Assembly: GCA_017546175.1 (NCBI GenBank)
Contig: JAFYXM010000008.1
Coordinates: 1-63,568 of the forward strand
Length of the DNA stretch: 63,568 nt
From: Elusimicrobiaceae bacterium
GTDB taxonomy: Bacteria > Elusimicrobiota > Elusimicrobia > Elusimicrobiales > Elusimicrobiaceae
Direction: 5' to 3'
The notes below the pieces were generated by a model. That model did not search any database and was not told where the DNA came from. It saw nothing but the letters and a program-made list of their open reading frames with translations. Position 1 is the stretch's first letter. Every line of letters starts with the position of its first letter. Positions 35,402 to 44,244 of this stretch are shown piece after piece. The translations under genes and the position numbers were made by a program.

Positions 35402-36073
35402 ATGCAACGAGCTTATCGTCGACATCCGCAAAGGGATGTTTTTCGGATTATTGATGGAAAAAAACAAATGGTAGAACCATATCTTTTTTCCACGCCAGAG
35501 GAAACAGGTAGAGCAAATCTAAAGAGTTCAAGTCATATAGAATCTATAGCGTTTGATGGAGAAACATTAACGACAAAGGCAATTGATGAAAAGGGAAGGG
35601 AAATTATTCAAAGATTGCCAGCGGTATCCGGCAAAAAGATAGATGGTCTTTTTGATTATTCTTCGGAACGGCAAAAAATAAAAGAAAAAGGACCTATCCC
35701 CGAGGGGCGTTATAAAGTAAATCCCCAAAAAATTGAAAAAAGGACTCTGAAAGATGAAACGATTGGAATCGTAGGTTCTCTAGTAAATATAAAAAAAGTG
35801 GGACGCTTTCCCGGAGGAAGATATGCTTGGGGAGATTGTCGTCTTGAAATTCAACAAACCGCGCAACAAAAAAAAGAAAGTGGTCGTAGTGGTTTTAGCA
35901 TTCATGGAGGAAAACAGCCCGGAAGTGCCGGTTGTATTGATTTAATGGACAAGGATAAAGATTTTTGTTCCTTTTTGGAAAAGTATAGAGGTGTTGAACA
36001 AAAAGAAGTACCGTTAGAGGTTCAATATCATAAGCAAAAAATTAGATATTCTCCAAAAGTTAAAAATAAATAA
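35402..36073 (+). CDS. Tlde1-like (DUF2778) L,D-transpeptidase-fold protein
   Basis: 223 residues. The C-terminal half has the DUF2778/Tlde1 pattern: GPIPEGRYKVNP (~residue 97), then FSIHGGKQPGSAGCIDLMD (~165-183) with the His and catalytic Cys of L,D-transpeptidase-like enzymes acting on peptidoglycan tetrapeptides. The first ~90 residues look like a short beta-rich module. There is no signal peptide, so export would need a dedicated route; Tlde1 proteins are known as type VI effectors, but no type VI gene is in the window. AGGGGG precedes the ATG. The gene is AT-rich and sits in an accessory patch. Confidence 0.72.
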   Translation: MQRAYRRHPQRDVFRIIDGKKQMVEPYLFSTPEETGRANLKSSSHIESIAFDGETLTTKAIDEKGREIIQRLPAVSGKKIDGLFDYSSERQKIKEKGPIPEGRYKVNPQKIEKRTLKDETIGIVGSLVNIKKVGRFPGGRYAWGDCRLEIQQTAQQKKESGRSGFSIHGGKQPGSAGCIDLMDKDKDFCSFLEKYRGVEQKEVPLEVQYHKQKIRYSPKVKNK

Positions 36074-36173
36074 AAATATTTATTGGCAGATCTTTAACAG
36101 CCCCTGGCGCGTTCGGTGGGGGCTGCTATGCTATACAAAGAAGAAGATACCTTTTTTAAATAGGATTCGTTGT

Positions 36174-36262
36174 ATGGAAAACACTACGCAGAATAGTCTT
36201 TTATCGGTTGGTTTTGTCTTACTTGCTATCTTTTGTGAATTTCTATTTTTGGGATTTTATCC
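36174..36262 (+). pseudogene. decayed partial duplicate of the membrane-protein gene at 34714
   Basis: The first ~80 bases (ATGGAAAACACT..CGCAGAATAG..CTTTTAT, then GTGAATTT) align with small gaps to the start of the gene at 34714, but the frame runs straight into the aldolase terminator, so no full protein can be made. The alignment was made by eye over a short AT-rich stretch and may be chance. Confidence 0.35.
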
Positions 36263-36303
36263 AAAACAAAAAACCCCCGCTTTCGGCGGGGGTTTTGTTT
36301 TAA
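36263..36303 (-). terminator. terminator of fba (works in both directions)
   Basis: AAAACCCCCGC (36270-36280) pairs with GCGGGGGTTTT (36286-36296); A-run on one side and T-run on the other. Confidence 0.88.
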
Positions 36304-36311
36304 AGCTTAGC

Positions 36312-37289
36312 TTATTTTACGCGGCCGGCAGAACCAAATACGTTTTCGTTCTTTTCGGCATACATTTTGATAAGAGCTTCACGGGCAGGACCCAAATATT
36401 TGCGCGGGTCAAATTCAGCCGGTTTGGTAGCAAATACTTTGCGGATGGTGGCGGTCATGACTAAGCGGCCGTCAGAGTCCACATTGATTTTGCAAACGGA
36501 CATACCGGCGGCTTTGCGGAGTTGTTCTTCCGGAATGCCGGCCGTATCTTCCAATTTGCCACCGTATTCGTTGATTTCTTTTACAGCCCATTGCGGTACG
36601 GAAGAAGAACCGTGCAGTACAATGGGGAAACCGGGCAAGCGTTTGGAAATGTCTTCCAAGATGTCAAAGCGAAGTTCGGGCAAAGATTCGCCGGGTTTTA
36701 CTTTGAATTTGTAAGCGCCGTGAGAGGTGCCGATAGAAATGGCCAAAGAGTCCACACCGGTGCGGGTGACGAAATCTTCCACTTGGGCAGGATCGGTGTA
36801 GGTGTGGTGGTCGGCGCAGACATCGTCTTCAATACCGGCCAAAACGCCTAATTCGCCTTCTACGGTTACGTCATGAGCGTGGGCATATTCTACTACTTTT
36901 TTGGTCAAAGCTACGTTTTCTTCGTACGGCAAGTGAGAACCGTCAATCATTACGGAAGAGAAACCGTTGTCAATGCAGTCTTTGCAGAGTTCAAAAGAAT
37001 CACCGTGGTCTAAGTGCAAGGCTAAGGGAACGGGGTTGCCGAGTTCTTTCATCATTTCCACGGCACCGCGGGCCATCCAGCGCAAGAGCGTGGCGTTGGC
37101 ATATTTGCGGGCACCGGAAGATACTTGCAAGATTACCGGAGAGCCGGTTTGTACACAAGCGGTAACGATGGCTTGCAATTGTTCCATGTTGTTGAAGTTA
37201 TAAGCCGGAATGGCGTATCCGCCTTCCATAGCGTCTTTGAACATTTGTTTGGTGTTGACCAAACCCAGTTCTTTGTAAGAAACGGTCAT
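36312..37289 (-). CDS. fba: class II fructose-bisphosphate aldolase
   Basis: 325 residues. It cleaves fructose-1,6-bisphosphate to glyceraldehyde-3-phosphate and dihydroxyacetone phosphate using Zn2+. Signatures: AIPAYNFNNMEQLQAIV, the metal site LALHLDHGDSFELC, SSVMIDGSHLPYEENV, VEGELGVLAGIEDDV, the ISIGTSHGAYKF metal/phosphate loop and VLHGSSSVP. Length fits the family. AGGAGGAG precedes the ATG, predicting strong translation. Monocistronic, with a bidirectional terminator downstream. Confidence 0.95.
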   Translation of the reverse strand: MTVSYKELGLVNTKQMFKDAMEGGYAIPAYNFNNMEQLQAIVTACVQTGSPVILQVSSGARKYANATLLRWMARGAVEMMKELGNPVPLALHLDHGDSFELCKDCIDNGFSSVMIDGSHLPYEENVALTKKVVEYAHAHDVTVEGELGVLAGIEDDVCADHHTYTDPAQVEDFVTRTGVDSLAISIGTSHGAYKFKVKPGESLPELRFDILEDISKRLPGFPIVLHGSSSVPQWAVKEINEYGGKLEDTAGIPEEQLRKAAGMSVCKINVDSDGRLVMTATIRKVFATKPAEFDPRKYLGPAREALIKMYAEKNENVFGSAGRVK

Positions 37290-37434
37290 GAGAGACTCCT
37301 CCTAAAAATTTTATCTGTCCCTTTTATTTTACAATTTTTCATTGACTAATGGGGCTTTTTGGTGGGAAAACTTGCCAAACGTACCTTTTGTGAGTATAAT
37401 GTATGTACACTCTACGCGCGTGTACGGGAGAATC

Positions 37435-38469
37435 ATGAATTTTGTCAATTTACAAACGTTGTGCCAATTAGACGGTGTTTCCGGCAGAGAAGATGCCGTC
37501 CGTCAAGAAATTTCCAATCAGCTTTCCTCTCTGGCTCAAGATATCCGCACCGATGCTTTGGGCAATTTGATTGCCTTTAAAAAGGGACACACGGATAAAA
37601 ATATTATTTTATGCGCTCATATGGACGAAGTGGGCCTGATGGTGAAGTATATTTCACCAGAGGGTTTTTTGTCTTTTGTACCGGTGGGCGGTTTAGACCC
37701 ACGTACGTTACTGGCGCAACGGGTGCGTGTGCATACCCGCGGCGGCGTGTTAAAGGGGGTTATCGGCACCAAACCGGCCCACATTACCCAAGAGTCCGAA
37801 CGCGGCAAAGCTGTGCCTATGACGGAGCTGTTTATTGACGTGGGGCTTACCGGTCAAGAAGCGGCAGAACAGGTGCAGCTGGGTGATTTTGTGACCTTGG
37901 AGCGTTCTTTTGAAGAAATCGGCCCCGATTGTTTTTGCTCCAAAGCTTTTGATGACCGCGTGGGTTGTTTTTGTATTTTAGAAGCTTTAAAACGGGTGGA
38001 AAATCCGCTTTACAATGTGCATGTCGTATTTTCTTCTCAAGAAGAAGTCGGCTTGCGCGGAGCCACTACGGCGGCTTTTGGTTTAGAGGCTGATATTGCG
38101 CTGGCTATTGATGCTACAGGCGCGGCCGATATTCCGCTGTGCCGTCCGCAAGATTATATTGTGCGTTTGGGCGGCGGTGTGGCGATCAGTGCCATAGATT
38201 CCTGCACTATTACGCCGACGTGGCTGTTTGAGGGGCTGAAAGATTTGTGTGTAAAAAAAGAAGTGTCGTATCAGGTGCGTATTGCTCCGCGTGGCGGTAA
38301 TGATGCCGGCGCTTTGCATCGCTCTCGTACGGGAATGGCGGCTTGTGCTTTGTCTGTGCCGACACGTAATATTCACTCCAATGTGGAAGTTGTGCATAAA
38401 AAAGATATTGAAGCTACCGTGCAACTCTTATGTGCTGTGCTGGAAAATGGCGTAGAAAAAAGAGGATAA
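37435..38469 (+). CDS. M42-family aminopeptidase/glucanase-like metallopeptidase
   Basis: 344 residues from ATG 37435 (GGGAG upstream; a TATAAT -10 at 37395-37400). Signatures of the M42 co-catalytic zinc peptidases: GVSGREDAVR, LCAHMDEVGLMVKYI (first metal His/Asp), KAFDDRVGCFC (bridging Asp), VVFSSQEEVGLRGA (catalytic Glu pair), ALAIDATGA and PTRNIHSNVEVV (last His). All ligands are present. These enzymes trim peptides as cytosolic tetrahedral complexes. The next gene begins two bases after the stop. Confidence 0.9.
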   Translation: MNFVNLQTLCQLDGVSGREDAVRQEISNQLSSLAQDIRTDALGNLIAFKKGHTDKNIILCAHMDEVGLMVKYISPEGFLSFVPVGGLDPRTLLAQRVRVHTRGGVLKGVIGTKPAHITQESERGKAVPMTELFIDVGLTGQEAAEQVQLGDFVTLERSFEEIGPDCFCSKAFDDRVGCFCILEALKRVENPLYNVHVVFSSQEEVGLRGATTAAFGLEADIALAIDATGAADIPLCRPQDYIVRLGGGVAISAIDSCTITPTWLFEGLKDLCVKKEVSYQVRIAPRGGNDAGALHRSRTGMAACALSVPTRNIHSNVEVVHKKDIEATVQLLCAVLENGVEKRG

Positions 38470-38471
38470 AC

Positions 38472-40814
38472 ATGAAAAATTTTGAACTTAAAAAACATGG
38501 TATATATGCAGACGTTACTGATTTTTTAGGAAATATAGATTATCAATTGCCGACCGCTGATAAAGAGCAACTGGAAAAACTGGATATTATTTATCGGACT
38601 TTGGTATCTATTTTGTACAATTTTGCCCCTACTTCCGGACATCCGGGAGGAAGTATTTCTTCGGGAAGAATCGTGAGCAGTTTGATTTATAAAATGCTTG
38701 ATTATGAAATGGCCGCTCCGCATAGAAACGATGCCGATATTTTGTCTTATGCCGCCGGTCATAAAGCCTTGGGTATGTATGCCATGTGGGCTTTGCGCAA
38801 TGAATGTGTGCGCATTGCGCAGCCTGCTTTGCTCGCCAAAGAAGAAATAGATCAGCTGCGCTTGGAAGATTTATTGGGTTTCCGTCGCAATAAAGCGCAG
38901 GGAACAGCCTTGTTTAAAAAACTAAATGTCAAACCTTTAGGCGGTCATCCGGAGCCGAACACTCCGTTTGTTTATACCTGTACGGGTGCCAGCGGTGTGG
39001 GCGATGCTTCTGCGGTGGGCCTTGCTATCGGTGCGGCTGATGCATATGGGGAAAATAGTCCTATTGTTAATATTTTAGAGGGAGAAGGCGGTCTAACCGC
39101 TGGTCGCGTGAGTGAAACCTTGGCTTGCGCCGCAACGACTCAACTTAAAAATGTTATTTTTCATATAGATTGGAACCAAGCTTCTATTGAAACCGAAAGT
39201 GTGACCGCCGAAGAACAAAAAGCCGGCGATTATACACAATGGACACCGGTGGAGCTTTTCCGCATTCACGATTTTAACGTCATTTATGTACCCGACGGAC
39301 ATAATTTGGAGCAAATCTATGCCGCACAAAAAATGGCACTGACTTTTGCCAATCATCAGCCTACGGCTATTATTTACCGTACGGTTAAAGGCTGGAAATA
39401 TGGTATGGAGGGCAAAGCCTCTCACGGAGCAGGGCATAAATTTTGCTCGGACGGATTTTACGCGTCACTGGCGGAATTTGAGCAAGCTTTTGGCGTATCT
39501 TTCCCTCGTTTTGAAGGAGAGCAGACTGCGCAGAATATTGAAGAAAACTATTGGCAAGTGCTTTGTACCGTGCGCGGCGTTTTAGAAAAAGAAACCGCTT
39601 TGACGCAGTTTATCGCCGAGCGCGTGCAAGAGCGCGGCCATATGCTCAATGCCTATCATCGCCAAGTGCGTGAAGGCTTTGGAGATGTGCAAAAGATTTA
39701 TACAGATTTTAAACCGCAAGAGGTACCTGCCGAGTTTGAATTTAAGGTAGGGGAAAGCTATACCACGCGCGGTGTGTTGGGTAATGTGCTGGCCTATCTT
39801 AACAAACATACTAACGGTACTTTGCTTACGGGATCGGCCGATTTGTACGGCTCTACCAATGCCGGTAATGCGTCTAAAGATTTTCCGAAAGGATTTTTTA
39901 ATACGATGCTTAACCCTCAAAGCCGCAGTCTGTCCGTAGGCGGCATTTGTGAAGATGCTTTGGCCGGCATTTGCAGCGGTATTTCCAGCTTTGGCAAACA
40001 TATCGGGGTGAGTTCCTCTTATGCGGCTTTCTTAGCTTTTGCTCATGTGGCGGCCCGCTTGCATGCTATCGGTTATCAATGCGGACACGAAGCCGGTGTA
40101 CCTGTTAATACATGGGTGCTCTTTAACGGACACTCGGGTATGCCAACGGGGGAAGACGGCCCGACTCATGCCGATCCGCAAGCTTTACAACTGGTGCAGG
40201 ACAATTTCCCCAAAGGGCTTAATATTACGTTGACCCCGCTAGAAGTAGATGAAATTTGGCCGCTTGTTACCCATAGCTTTCAAAAGCGCCCTGCGCTTTT
40301 GTGCCCGTTTGTGATTCGTCCTTCTTATAAATTTATTGACCGCATTACCTTGGGACTACCTGATCCGATAGAAGCTACCAAGGGTGTGTATTCTTTATAT
40401 AAACCCAAAACGGAACCCGAAGGGGTGGTGCTGGTGCAGGGGGCCGGAGCAGGGAGAATTTTTGTAGAGGGCGTTTTGCCGGAACTGAAAAAGCAAAAGG
40501 CCAATATAGCGGTGTTGTATGTAACCAGCCGCGAACTTTTTGAGCTCTTGCCGCAGGCGGAGCAAGATAAAATACTGCCGAGCGCTTGGAAAAAAATAGC
40601 GACGGCGATTACAGACTTTACGTTGCCGACGGTGGACTGTTGGCTGCATAGCGATATGGGCCGCGCTTGCGCGCTTTACCCCCATAAGAGCGGGCAATAC
40701 TTAGGAAGTGCCAAAGCCTCCAAACTTTATGAAGAGGCTCAAATGGACGCTTCCGGCCAATTACGCGCCATAGAAGAATATATGCAGCAACGCAAACAAG
40801 GCCGCTGGCAATAA
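38472..40814 (+). CDS. transketolase-family thiamine-diphosphate enzyme
   Basis: 780 residues from ATG 38472 (AGAGGATAAAC). The N-terminal third matches the transketolase TPP domain: APTSGHPGGSISSG, GGHPEPNTPFVYTCTGASG, VNILEGEGGLTAGRVSETLA (family GDG...E..W.A, here with GEG) and IDWNQASIETES. The middle resembles the pyrimidine-binding domain (TGSADLYGSTNAGNAS, GVSSSYAAFLAFAHVAARLH, HSGMPTGEDGPTHADPQALQ) and a transketolase C-domain follows (PEGVVLVQGAGAGR). It is longer than typical transketolase (~660) and diverges from it, so a related sugar- or ketoacid-acting activity cannot be excluded. Confidence 0.82.
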   Translation: MKNFELKKHGIYADVTDFLGNIDYQLPTADKEQLEKLDIIYRTLVSILYNFAPTSGHPGGSISSGRIVSSLIYKMLDYEMAAPHRNDADILSYAAGHKALGMYAMWALRNECVRIAQPALLAKEEIDQLRLEDLLGFRRNKAQGTALFKKLNVKPLGGHPEPNTPFVYTCTGASGVGDASAVGLAIGAADAYGENSPIVNILEGEGGLTAGRVSETLACAATTQLKNVIFHIDWNQASIETESVTAEEQKAGDYTQWTPVELFRIHDFNVIYVPDGHNLEQIYAAQKMALTFANHQPTAIIYRTVKGWKYGMEGKASHGAGHKFCSDGFYASLAEFEQAFGVSFPRFEGEQTAQNIEENYWQVLCTVRGVLEKETALTQFIAERVQERGHMLNAYHRQVREGFGDVQKIYTDFKPQEVPAEFEFKVGESYTTRGVLGNVLAYLNKHTNGTLLTGSADLYGSTNAGNASKDFPKGFFNTMLNPQSRSLSVGGICEDALAGICSGISSFGKHIGVSSSYAAFLAFAHVAARLHAIGYQCGHEAGVPVNTWVLFNGHSGMPTGEDGPTHADPQALQLVQDNFPKGLNITLTPLEVDEIWPLVTHSFQKRPALLCPFVIRPSYKFIDRITLGLPDPIEATKGVYSLYKPKTEPEGVVLVQGAGAGRIFVEGVLPELKKQKANIAVLYVTSRELFELLPQAEQDKILPSAWKKIATAITDFTLPTVDCWLHSDMGRACALYPHKSGQYLGSAKASKLYEEAQMDASGQLRAIEEYMQQRKQGRWQ

Positions 40815-40832
40815 GATATTAAGGAGAAAAAA

Positions 40833-41261
40833 ATGGCAGAAGAAAAACCTTATTTAACCGGAAGAACCTATATTTTCAGACTCCCGAAAGGAAAAGATCT
40901 CTTGGAATCGTTGGCTGGTTTTTGCCACGATAACCAAGTAAAATGCGGTGTAGTAAACGTAATCGGTGCGGTGGAAAATGCCACAATCAGCACGTTTGAC
41001 CAAGCCAAGAAAAAATATGACAAAAAAGTCATTGCAGAGCCCTTGGAAGTGGTCAGCTTGATGGGCAATATCAGCATTCAAGACAACCGCCCCTGCGTGC
41101 ATGCGCATGTAATGTTGGCTAACCAAGAAGGCCAAGTCTTCGGCGGACATTTATTGCCGGGCACAAAAATCTTTGTGGCGGAAGCCTATATCCAAGAGTT
41201 GGTGGGTGAGCCCAAAGTGCGCCGCATGGATAAAGTGACCAAGATTTCCTTGTGGAGCTAA
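40833..41261 (+). CDS. PPC-domain (DUF296) protein
   Basis: 142 residues, one PPC/DUF296 domain: GRTYIFRLPKGKDLLESLAG, VNVIGAVENATISTFDQ, and the metal/His-rich HAHVMLANQEGQVFGGHLLP. In plants the domain accompanies AT-hooks; bacterial versions are single-domain trimers of uncertain function. AAGGAG precedes the ATG and a terminator follows. It ends the M42-transketolase-PPC gene run; a link to sugar metabolism would be speculation. Confidence 0.88.
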   Translation: MAEEKPYLTGRTYIFRLPKGKDLLESLAGFCHDNQVKCGVVNVIGAVENATISTFDQAKKKYDKKVIAEPLEVVSLMGNISIQDNRPCVHAHVMLANQEGQVFGGHLLPGTKIFVAEAYIQELVGEPKVRRMDKVTKISLWS

Positions 41262-41272
41262 AAGAGCTTTAA

Positions 41273-41306
41273 TCAAAACACCCGTCTTTATGACGGGTGT
41301 TTTTGA
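41273..41306 (+). terminator. terminator after the PPC-domain gene
   Basis: CCCGTC (41281-41286) pairs with GACGGG (41292-41297); flanking CAAAA and TTTTTG extend the stem. Confidence 0.82.
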
Positions 41307-41370
41307 TTGTAATTCTTACTTTTTCTCATTGCCGAAAAAGTAAGCAAAAAGGCTAGCCGGCAGGTAAAGT

Positions 41371-41398
41371 AAAAATATCTTACGCAAAGGATATTTTT
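41371..41398 (-). terminator. terminator of dut
   Basis: AAAAATATC (41371-41379) pairs with GATATTTTT (41390-41398), directly downstream of dut on the minus strand. A second perfect 11-bp hairpin (41315-41325 with 41334-41344) lies between it and the convergent terminator. Confidence 0.68.
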
Positions 41399-41406
41399 AA
41401 AACTCG

Positions 41407-41856
41407 CTAAAGCTCAGACATAAAAAATATTTCTTCCTTTTTTGTAGTGCCTGTACTGCCAAAGCCGCCTTCTCCGCGGGCAGTGTCTGAGAGTTCTGCG
41501 GCTTCTTCAAACGTAGGATATAAGGTGGGTAAAACTACCAACTGGGCTACCTTTTGGCCTTTTTCAAATACAAATTCCGTATCGTTTAAATTGTACATGC
41601 ATACAATCAATTCTCCGCGGTAGGGGGCATCTACAAGGCCTGCCATGGCCTTGATGCCTTTGCTTTCCACAGAACTTTTACCCCAAATAATACCTGAGGT
41701 GTTTTCAGGCAGTTCCACCGCCACGCCCGTATGTACTTTGGTAATACTGCGCGCAGGCAAAACGGTACGTTCCACGGCAAATAAATCAGCACCGGAGTCT
41801 GTGGCGTGAGCACGGTGGGGGAGTAAAGCGTCGGGATGTAATTTTTTTACTTTCAT
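41407..41856 (-). CDS. dut: dUTP diphosphatase (dUTPase)
   Basis: 149 residues. It hydrolyses dUTP to dUMP and keeps uracil out of DNA. All five trimeric-dUTPase motifs are visible: ATDSGADLFA (1), IIWGKSSVESKG (2), GLVDAPYRGELIVCMYN (3, with catalytic Asp), GQKVAQLVVLP (4) and the C-terminal RGEGGFGSTG arm (5). The ATG lies eight bases after the stop of the HEAT-like gene, so they form a two-gene transcript. Confidence 0.95.
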   Translation of the reverse strand: MKVKKLHPDALLPHRAHATDSGADLFAVERTVLPARSITKVHTGVAVELPENTSGIIWGKSSVESKGIKAMAGLVDAPYRGELIVCMYNLNDTEFVFEKGQKVAQLVVLPTLYPTFEEAAELSDTARGEGGFGSTGTTKKEEIFFMSEL

Positions 41857-41864
41857 AATAATCC

Positions 41865-42899
41865 TTATATGAGTTTAGAAATTTGTTTTAAAGCATTGTC
41901 GGCATATACTTTGACATTGTTTTCATCTCTTTTGACCATAGCCGATAAAGTGGGAATTAAGCTTTTTAAAAGAGCGATGTCAAAGTCTTTGTCTAAAGTG
42001 TATTGGCTTGCTTCGGAGCTGGCCAATACACCTGCCATATAGGCGGCTGCACGGGCGGAGTTAATACGGGTGTTAAGATCTTGGCTGATTAGCCCCTGTT
42101 TAATGGTATCTAAAGCATTTCCCGTCATAAAACCCAACGCCAAAGCAAAGGTGGAGGCTGGCTGAGAAGTATAGCGCGTTTTTAAAGATTTGGCGCATTC
42201 ACTCAAAGTCCATTGTTTGTTTTTAGCCAACGAAATAGCGACGGCATTGATAGCTTGGGGATCTAATTCACTCTTAGCCATTTTTAATAATTGTTTGGCT
42301 GCGTTTTCACTTTGCAAATCTCCGAGCCAGCTGGCCGCAGTGGCGCGTACTTGGGCGACGTCTGATTTGGAGGCTTCTTTGAGATATTTTAAAGTTTGCT
42401 TTTCATTTTGTGAAATTAAATTCATCGCGCGCAAAGCAAAAGCCGGATCATAAATATATAAGTTAACGATTTCTGCCTTATAGGCGGTAGTTTCGGGGGT
42501 TAAAATAGTGTAGGCAGCAGCAGCATAAGAGCGCAAGGCGCGGTCTTCACTATAGGTGCCGTCTTGCAACAGGGAAGAAAGCTCCATGTGTTCGGTGCCC
42601 ATAGCTGTTAAAATAACCGCAGCAAAAACTTTTTTAAGCATATTATCGCTTTTGATGATAATATTTAAAAGTTTGGCTTCCTGTACTTTAGCCGGCGGAA
42701 TGCGTACCAAACTGGCACCAGCAGCAAAAATAGTATTGGCATCTTTGGCAGAGTTAAAAAGATTGAGCACTTGTTGATTTTGTGCTACCGTGCGGGTTTT
42801 GGCCTGCAGAAGCGGCAAAACGGTGGATAAAGAATCAGCCGCGTGGGCAACACTGCCCATCAGTACGGCCGATAAAATCAGCAAAAAGAGTTTTTTCAT
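41865..42899 (-). CDS. exported HEAT-like repeat protein
   Basis: 344 residues from ATG 42899, which starts a signal peptide (KKLFLLILSAVLMGSVAHAA). The rest is all-helical with HEAT/armadillo-like units (KYLKEASKSDVAQVRATAAS, WLGDLQSENAAKQLLKMAKS, LISQDLNTRINSARAAAYMA). Probably a periplasmic protein-interaction scaffold; no partner is indicated. The in-frame start 14 codons earlier lies beyond the -10 element TGCTATAAT, which sits six bases before the ATG, so a leaderless mRNA is predicted. Confidence 0.75.
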   Translation of the reverse strand: MKKLFLLILSAVLMGSVAHAADSLSTVLPLLQAKTRTVAQNQQVLNLFNSAKDANTIFAAGASLVRIPPAKVQEAKLLNIIIKSDNMLKKVFAAVILTAMGTEHMELSSLLQDGTYSEDRALRSYAAAAYTILTPETTAYKAEIVNLYIYDPAFALRAMNLISQNEKQTLKYLKEASKSDVAQVRATAASWLGDLQSENAAKQLLKMAKSELDPQAINAVAISLAKNKQWTLSECAKSLKTRYTSQPASTFALALGFMTGNALDTIKQGLISQDLNTRINSARAAAYMAGVLASSEASQYTLDKDFDIALLKSLIPTLSAMVKRDENNVKVYADNALKQISKLI

Positions 42900-42905
42900 A
42901 TAGCT

Positions 42906-42914
42906 ATTATAGCA
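42906..42914 (-). promoter_or_regulatory. extended -10 element six bases before the HEAT-like start
   Basis: On the minus strand TGCTATAAT is followed by AGCTAT and the ATG at 42899. Confidence 0.65.
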
Positions 42915-42961
42915 TTTTGAGCATGCGGAAAAGAGGGGCACTGAAGCCTTTGAATGAGGGG

Positions 42962-43120
42962 TTATTTGGTGTGGACGGCCTCGCTCAAGCGACAGACGGA
43001 TACATTGTTTGTGCGGGAAAAATCACTTCCGTAAATCTGTAAATTCTCTTGATCTTGCAGAACTACTACTTTTTGCCCACCAAGAGCCAGTAAAAAGCGA
43101 AGATGATTTTTGTTTTTCAT
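42962..43120 (-). CDS. possible 52-residue protein, unknown
   Basis: A 52-codon frame from ATG 43120 with GGAG six bases upstream and a TTAAAAT possible -10 before it. The product is basic and weakly hydrophobic (LRFLLALGGQKVVVLQDQ) with no signature. The frame remains open for 29 codons upstream. Real small gene or chance frame: undecided. Apart from it, 42915-43264 holds no other feature I can support. Confidence 0.4.
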   Translation of the reverse strand: MKNKNHLRFLLALGGQKVVVLQDQENLQIYGSDFSRTNNVSVCRLSEAVHTK

Positions 43121-43264
43121 ATTGGACTCCAAAAATTTTAACACTATGGTCTTGTTAATTATATTTAAGAGTTTTTTAAGTGTTCTCACAAGGGTCTTTG
43201 GACCCAAGAGAAGAGTAGGTCTGTTGGAACTTTAGGAAATAGCAGGTGGCGGGGCGACATTTTT

Positions 43265-43273
43265 TGTTACAAT
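43265..43273 (+). promoter_or_regulatory. extended -10 element six bases before the ATG at 43280
   Basis: TGTTACAAT, then AAAATT and the ATG. Leaderless transcription predicted. Confidence 0.55.
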
Positions 43274-43279
43274 AAAATT

Positions 43280-44242
43280 ATGAAAAAATCACTTATTTTT
43301 ATATTTTTACTGTTGTCCTCTTTTACTTTCGCGGCAGAGCCGCTGATGTTGATTAATCCTTTCCGAGAAACGATACTTCATTTTCCGTCCGCCATTTTGG
43401 CGAAAGAAAATTTGGTGGTAACGATTTTTCTGCCGGAAGCTGCCGTGCCGCTAACCCAAAAGTATCCGACGGTATATATGTTGGGCGTCGGCCCTGAACA
43501 AGCCGAACAAATCAAGAAATTACAAGATTCTTCTGCACAAAAGGCATTGTTGGTGGGGGTGTCTTTGGGTGAAAATACGAGTGAAGATTCGGCGCAAATA
43601 GCTGCTTTTATTGCCCGTGAATTGGTCCCTTACATTACGGCAAATTATCTGACGATTGATGATCCCGTTTTCCGTGCGTTGGCCCTTGCGGGCCCGGATA
43701 AGGCGCCGTTGGCGGCAGAACTGCTCAAGAAAAAAGATTTGTTTGCCCGGTTGATTTTCTCAGCCCCCGGTGAAAAGCCCGTTTCCGTGGCCGGTGCGAA
43801 TGGGCAGCTGCGCAGTTTGTTTATCGGAAAAAGAAAGGAGCTTCTGACTTGGCAAGAAACCTTGGAAGATATGTCTTATACGTACGGAACGAATTTTGTA
43901 ACTAAAATTGCAGAAGAAGCAAAAATAGAGGAAATGCTGGACTTAGATTATTTGTTTGCCCAAGTGCGAGCTGTGCGTATTAGAAAACTGACGGGAGCAT
44001 TATTCCCCAAAGCTATAAGCCTGCAGGAGGGGGGCAGTTATTTGTCCTTAAAAGCGGTGCTGAATAGTGGAGCCGTGTTTGATTATATACCTCTTTCCGT
44101 GCGCATGAGTCCGCCTTATTTGGCTTGGAATGCTGTGGCAGGAGTGCTGAGCCCTGTCAGCGGAGCAGAAGCCGGACAAGTGAATTTGAGCGTTTCTGTG
44201 GATAATGTTAAGTTTGCAACTAAAATACAGCTTAAAAAATAA
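43280..44242 (+). CDS. exported esterase-like protein lacking the usual nucleophile
   Basis: 320 residues with a signal peptide (SLIFIFLLLSSFTFAA). The middle has the layout of esterase-D/Fes-like alpha/beta hydrolases: a strand with KYPTVYMLGVG, a second (KALLVGVSLGEN), IARELVPYITANYLT and a strand-turn-helix where G-x-S-x-G is expected. There the sequence is ALALAGPDKAPLAAEL with no Ser at the nucleophile position, so it is probably not a canonical esterase. The C-terminal ~80 residues look beta-rich. Assignment rests on spacing, not strong identity. Confidence 0.55.
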   Translation: MKKSLIFIFLLLSSFTFAAEPLMLINPFRETILHFPSAILAKENLVVTIFLPEAAVPLTQKYPTVYMLGVGPEQAEQIKKLQDSSAQKALLVGVSLGENTSEDSAQIAAFIARELVPYITANYLTIDDPVFRALALAGPDKAPLAAELLKKKDLFARLIFSAPGEKPVSVAGANGQLRSLFIGKRKELLTWQETLEDMSYTYGTNFVTKIAEEAKIEEMLDLDYLFAQVRAVRIRKLTGALFPKAISLQEGGSYLSLKAVLNSGAVFDYIPLSVRMSPPYLAWNAVAGVLSPVSGAEAGQVNLSVSVDNVKFATKIQLKK

Positions 44243-44244
44243 AC

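Noticed and set aside
35402..36073. Type VI secretion locus suggested by the Tlde1-like protein
   Set aside because: No Hcp, VgrG, PAAR, sheath or TssM-like gene is in the window.
36099..36126. CAGCCCC...GGGGCTG stem after the Tlde1-like gene
   Set aside because: No T-run follows and the loop is large, so it was not called a terminator; it may still be a weak one.
33867..36262. Integrated mobile element
   Set aside because: The patch is AT-rich, but no integrase, transposase, tRNA or flanking direct repeats were seen.
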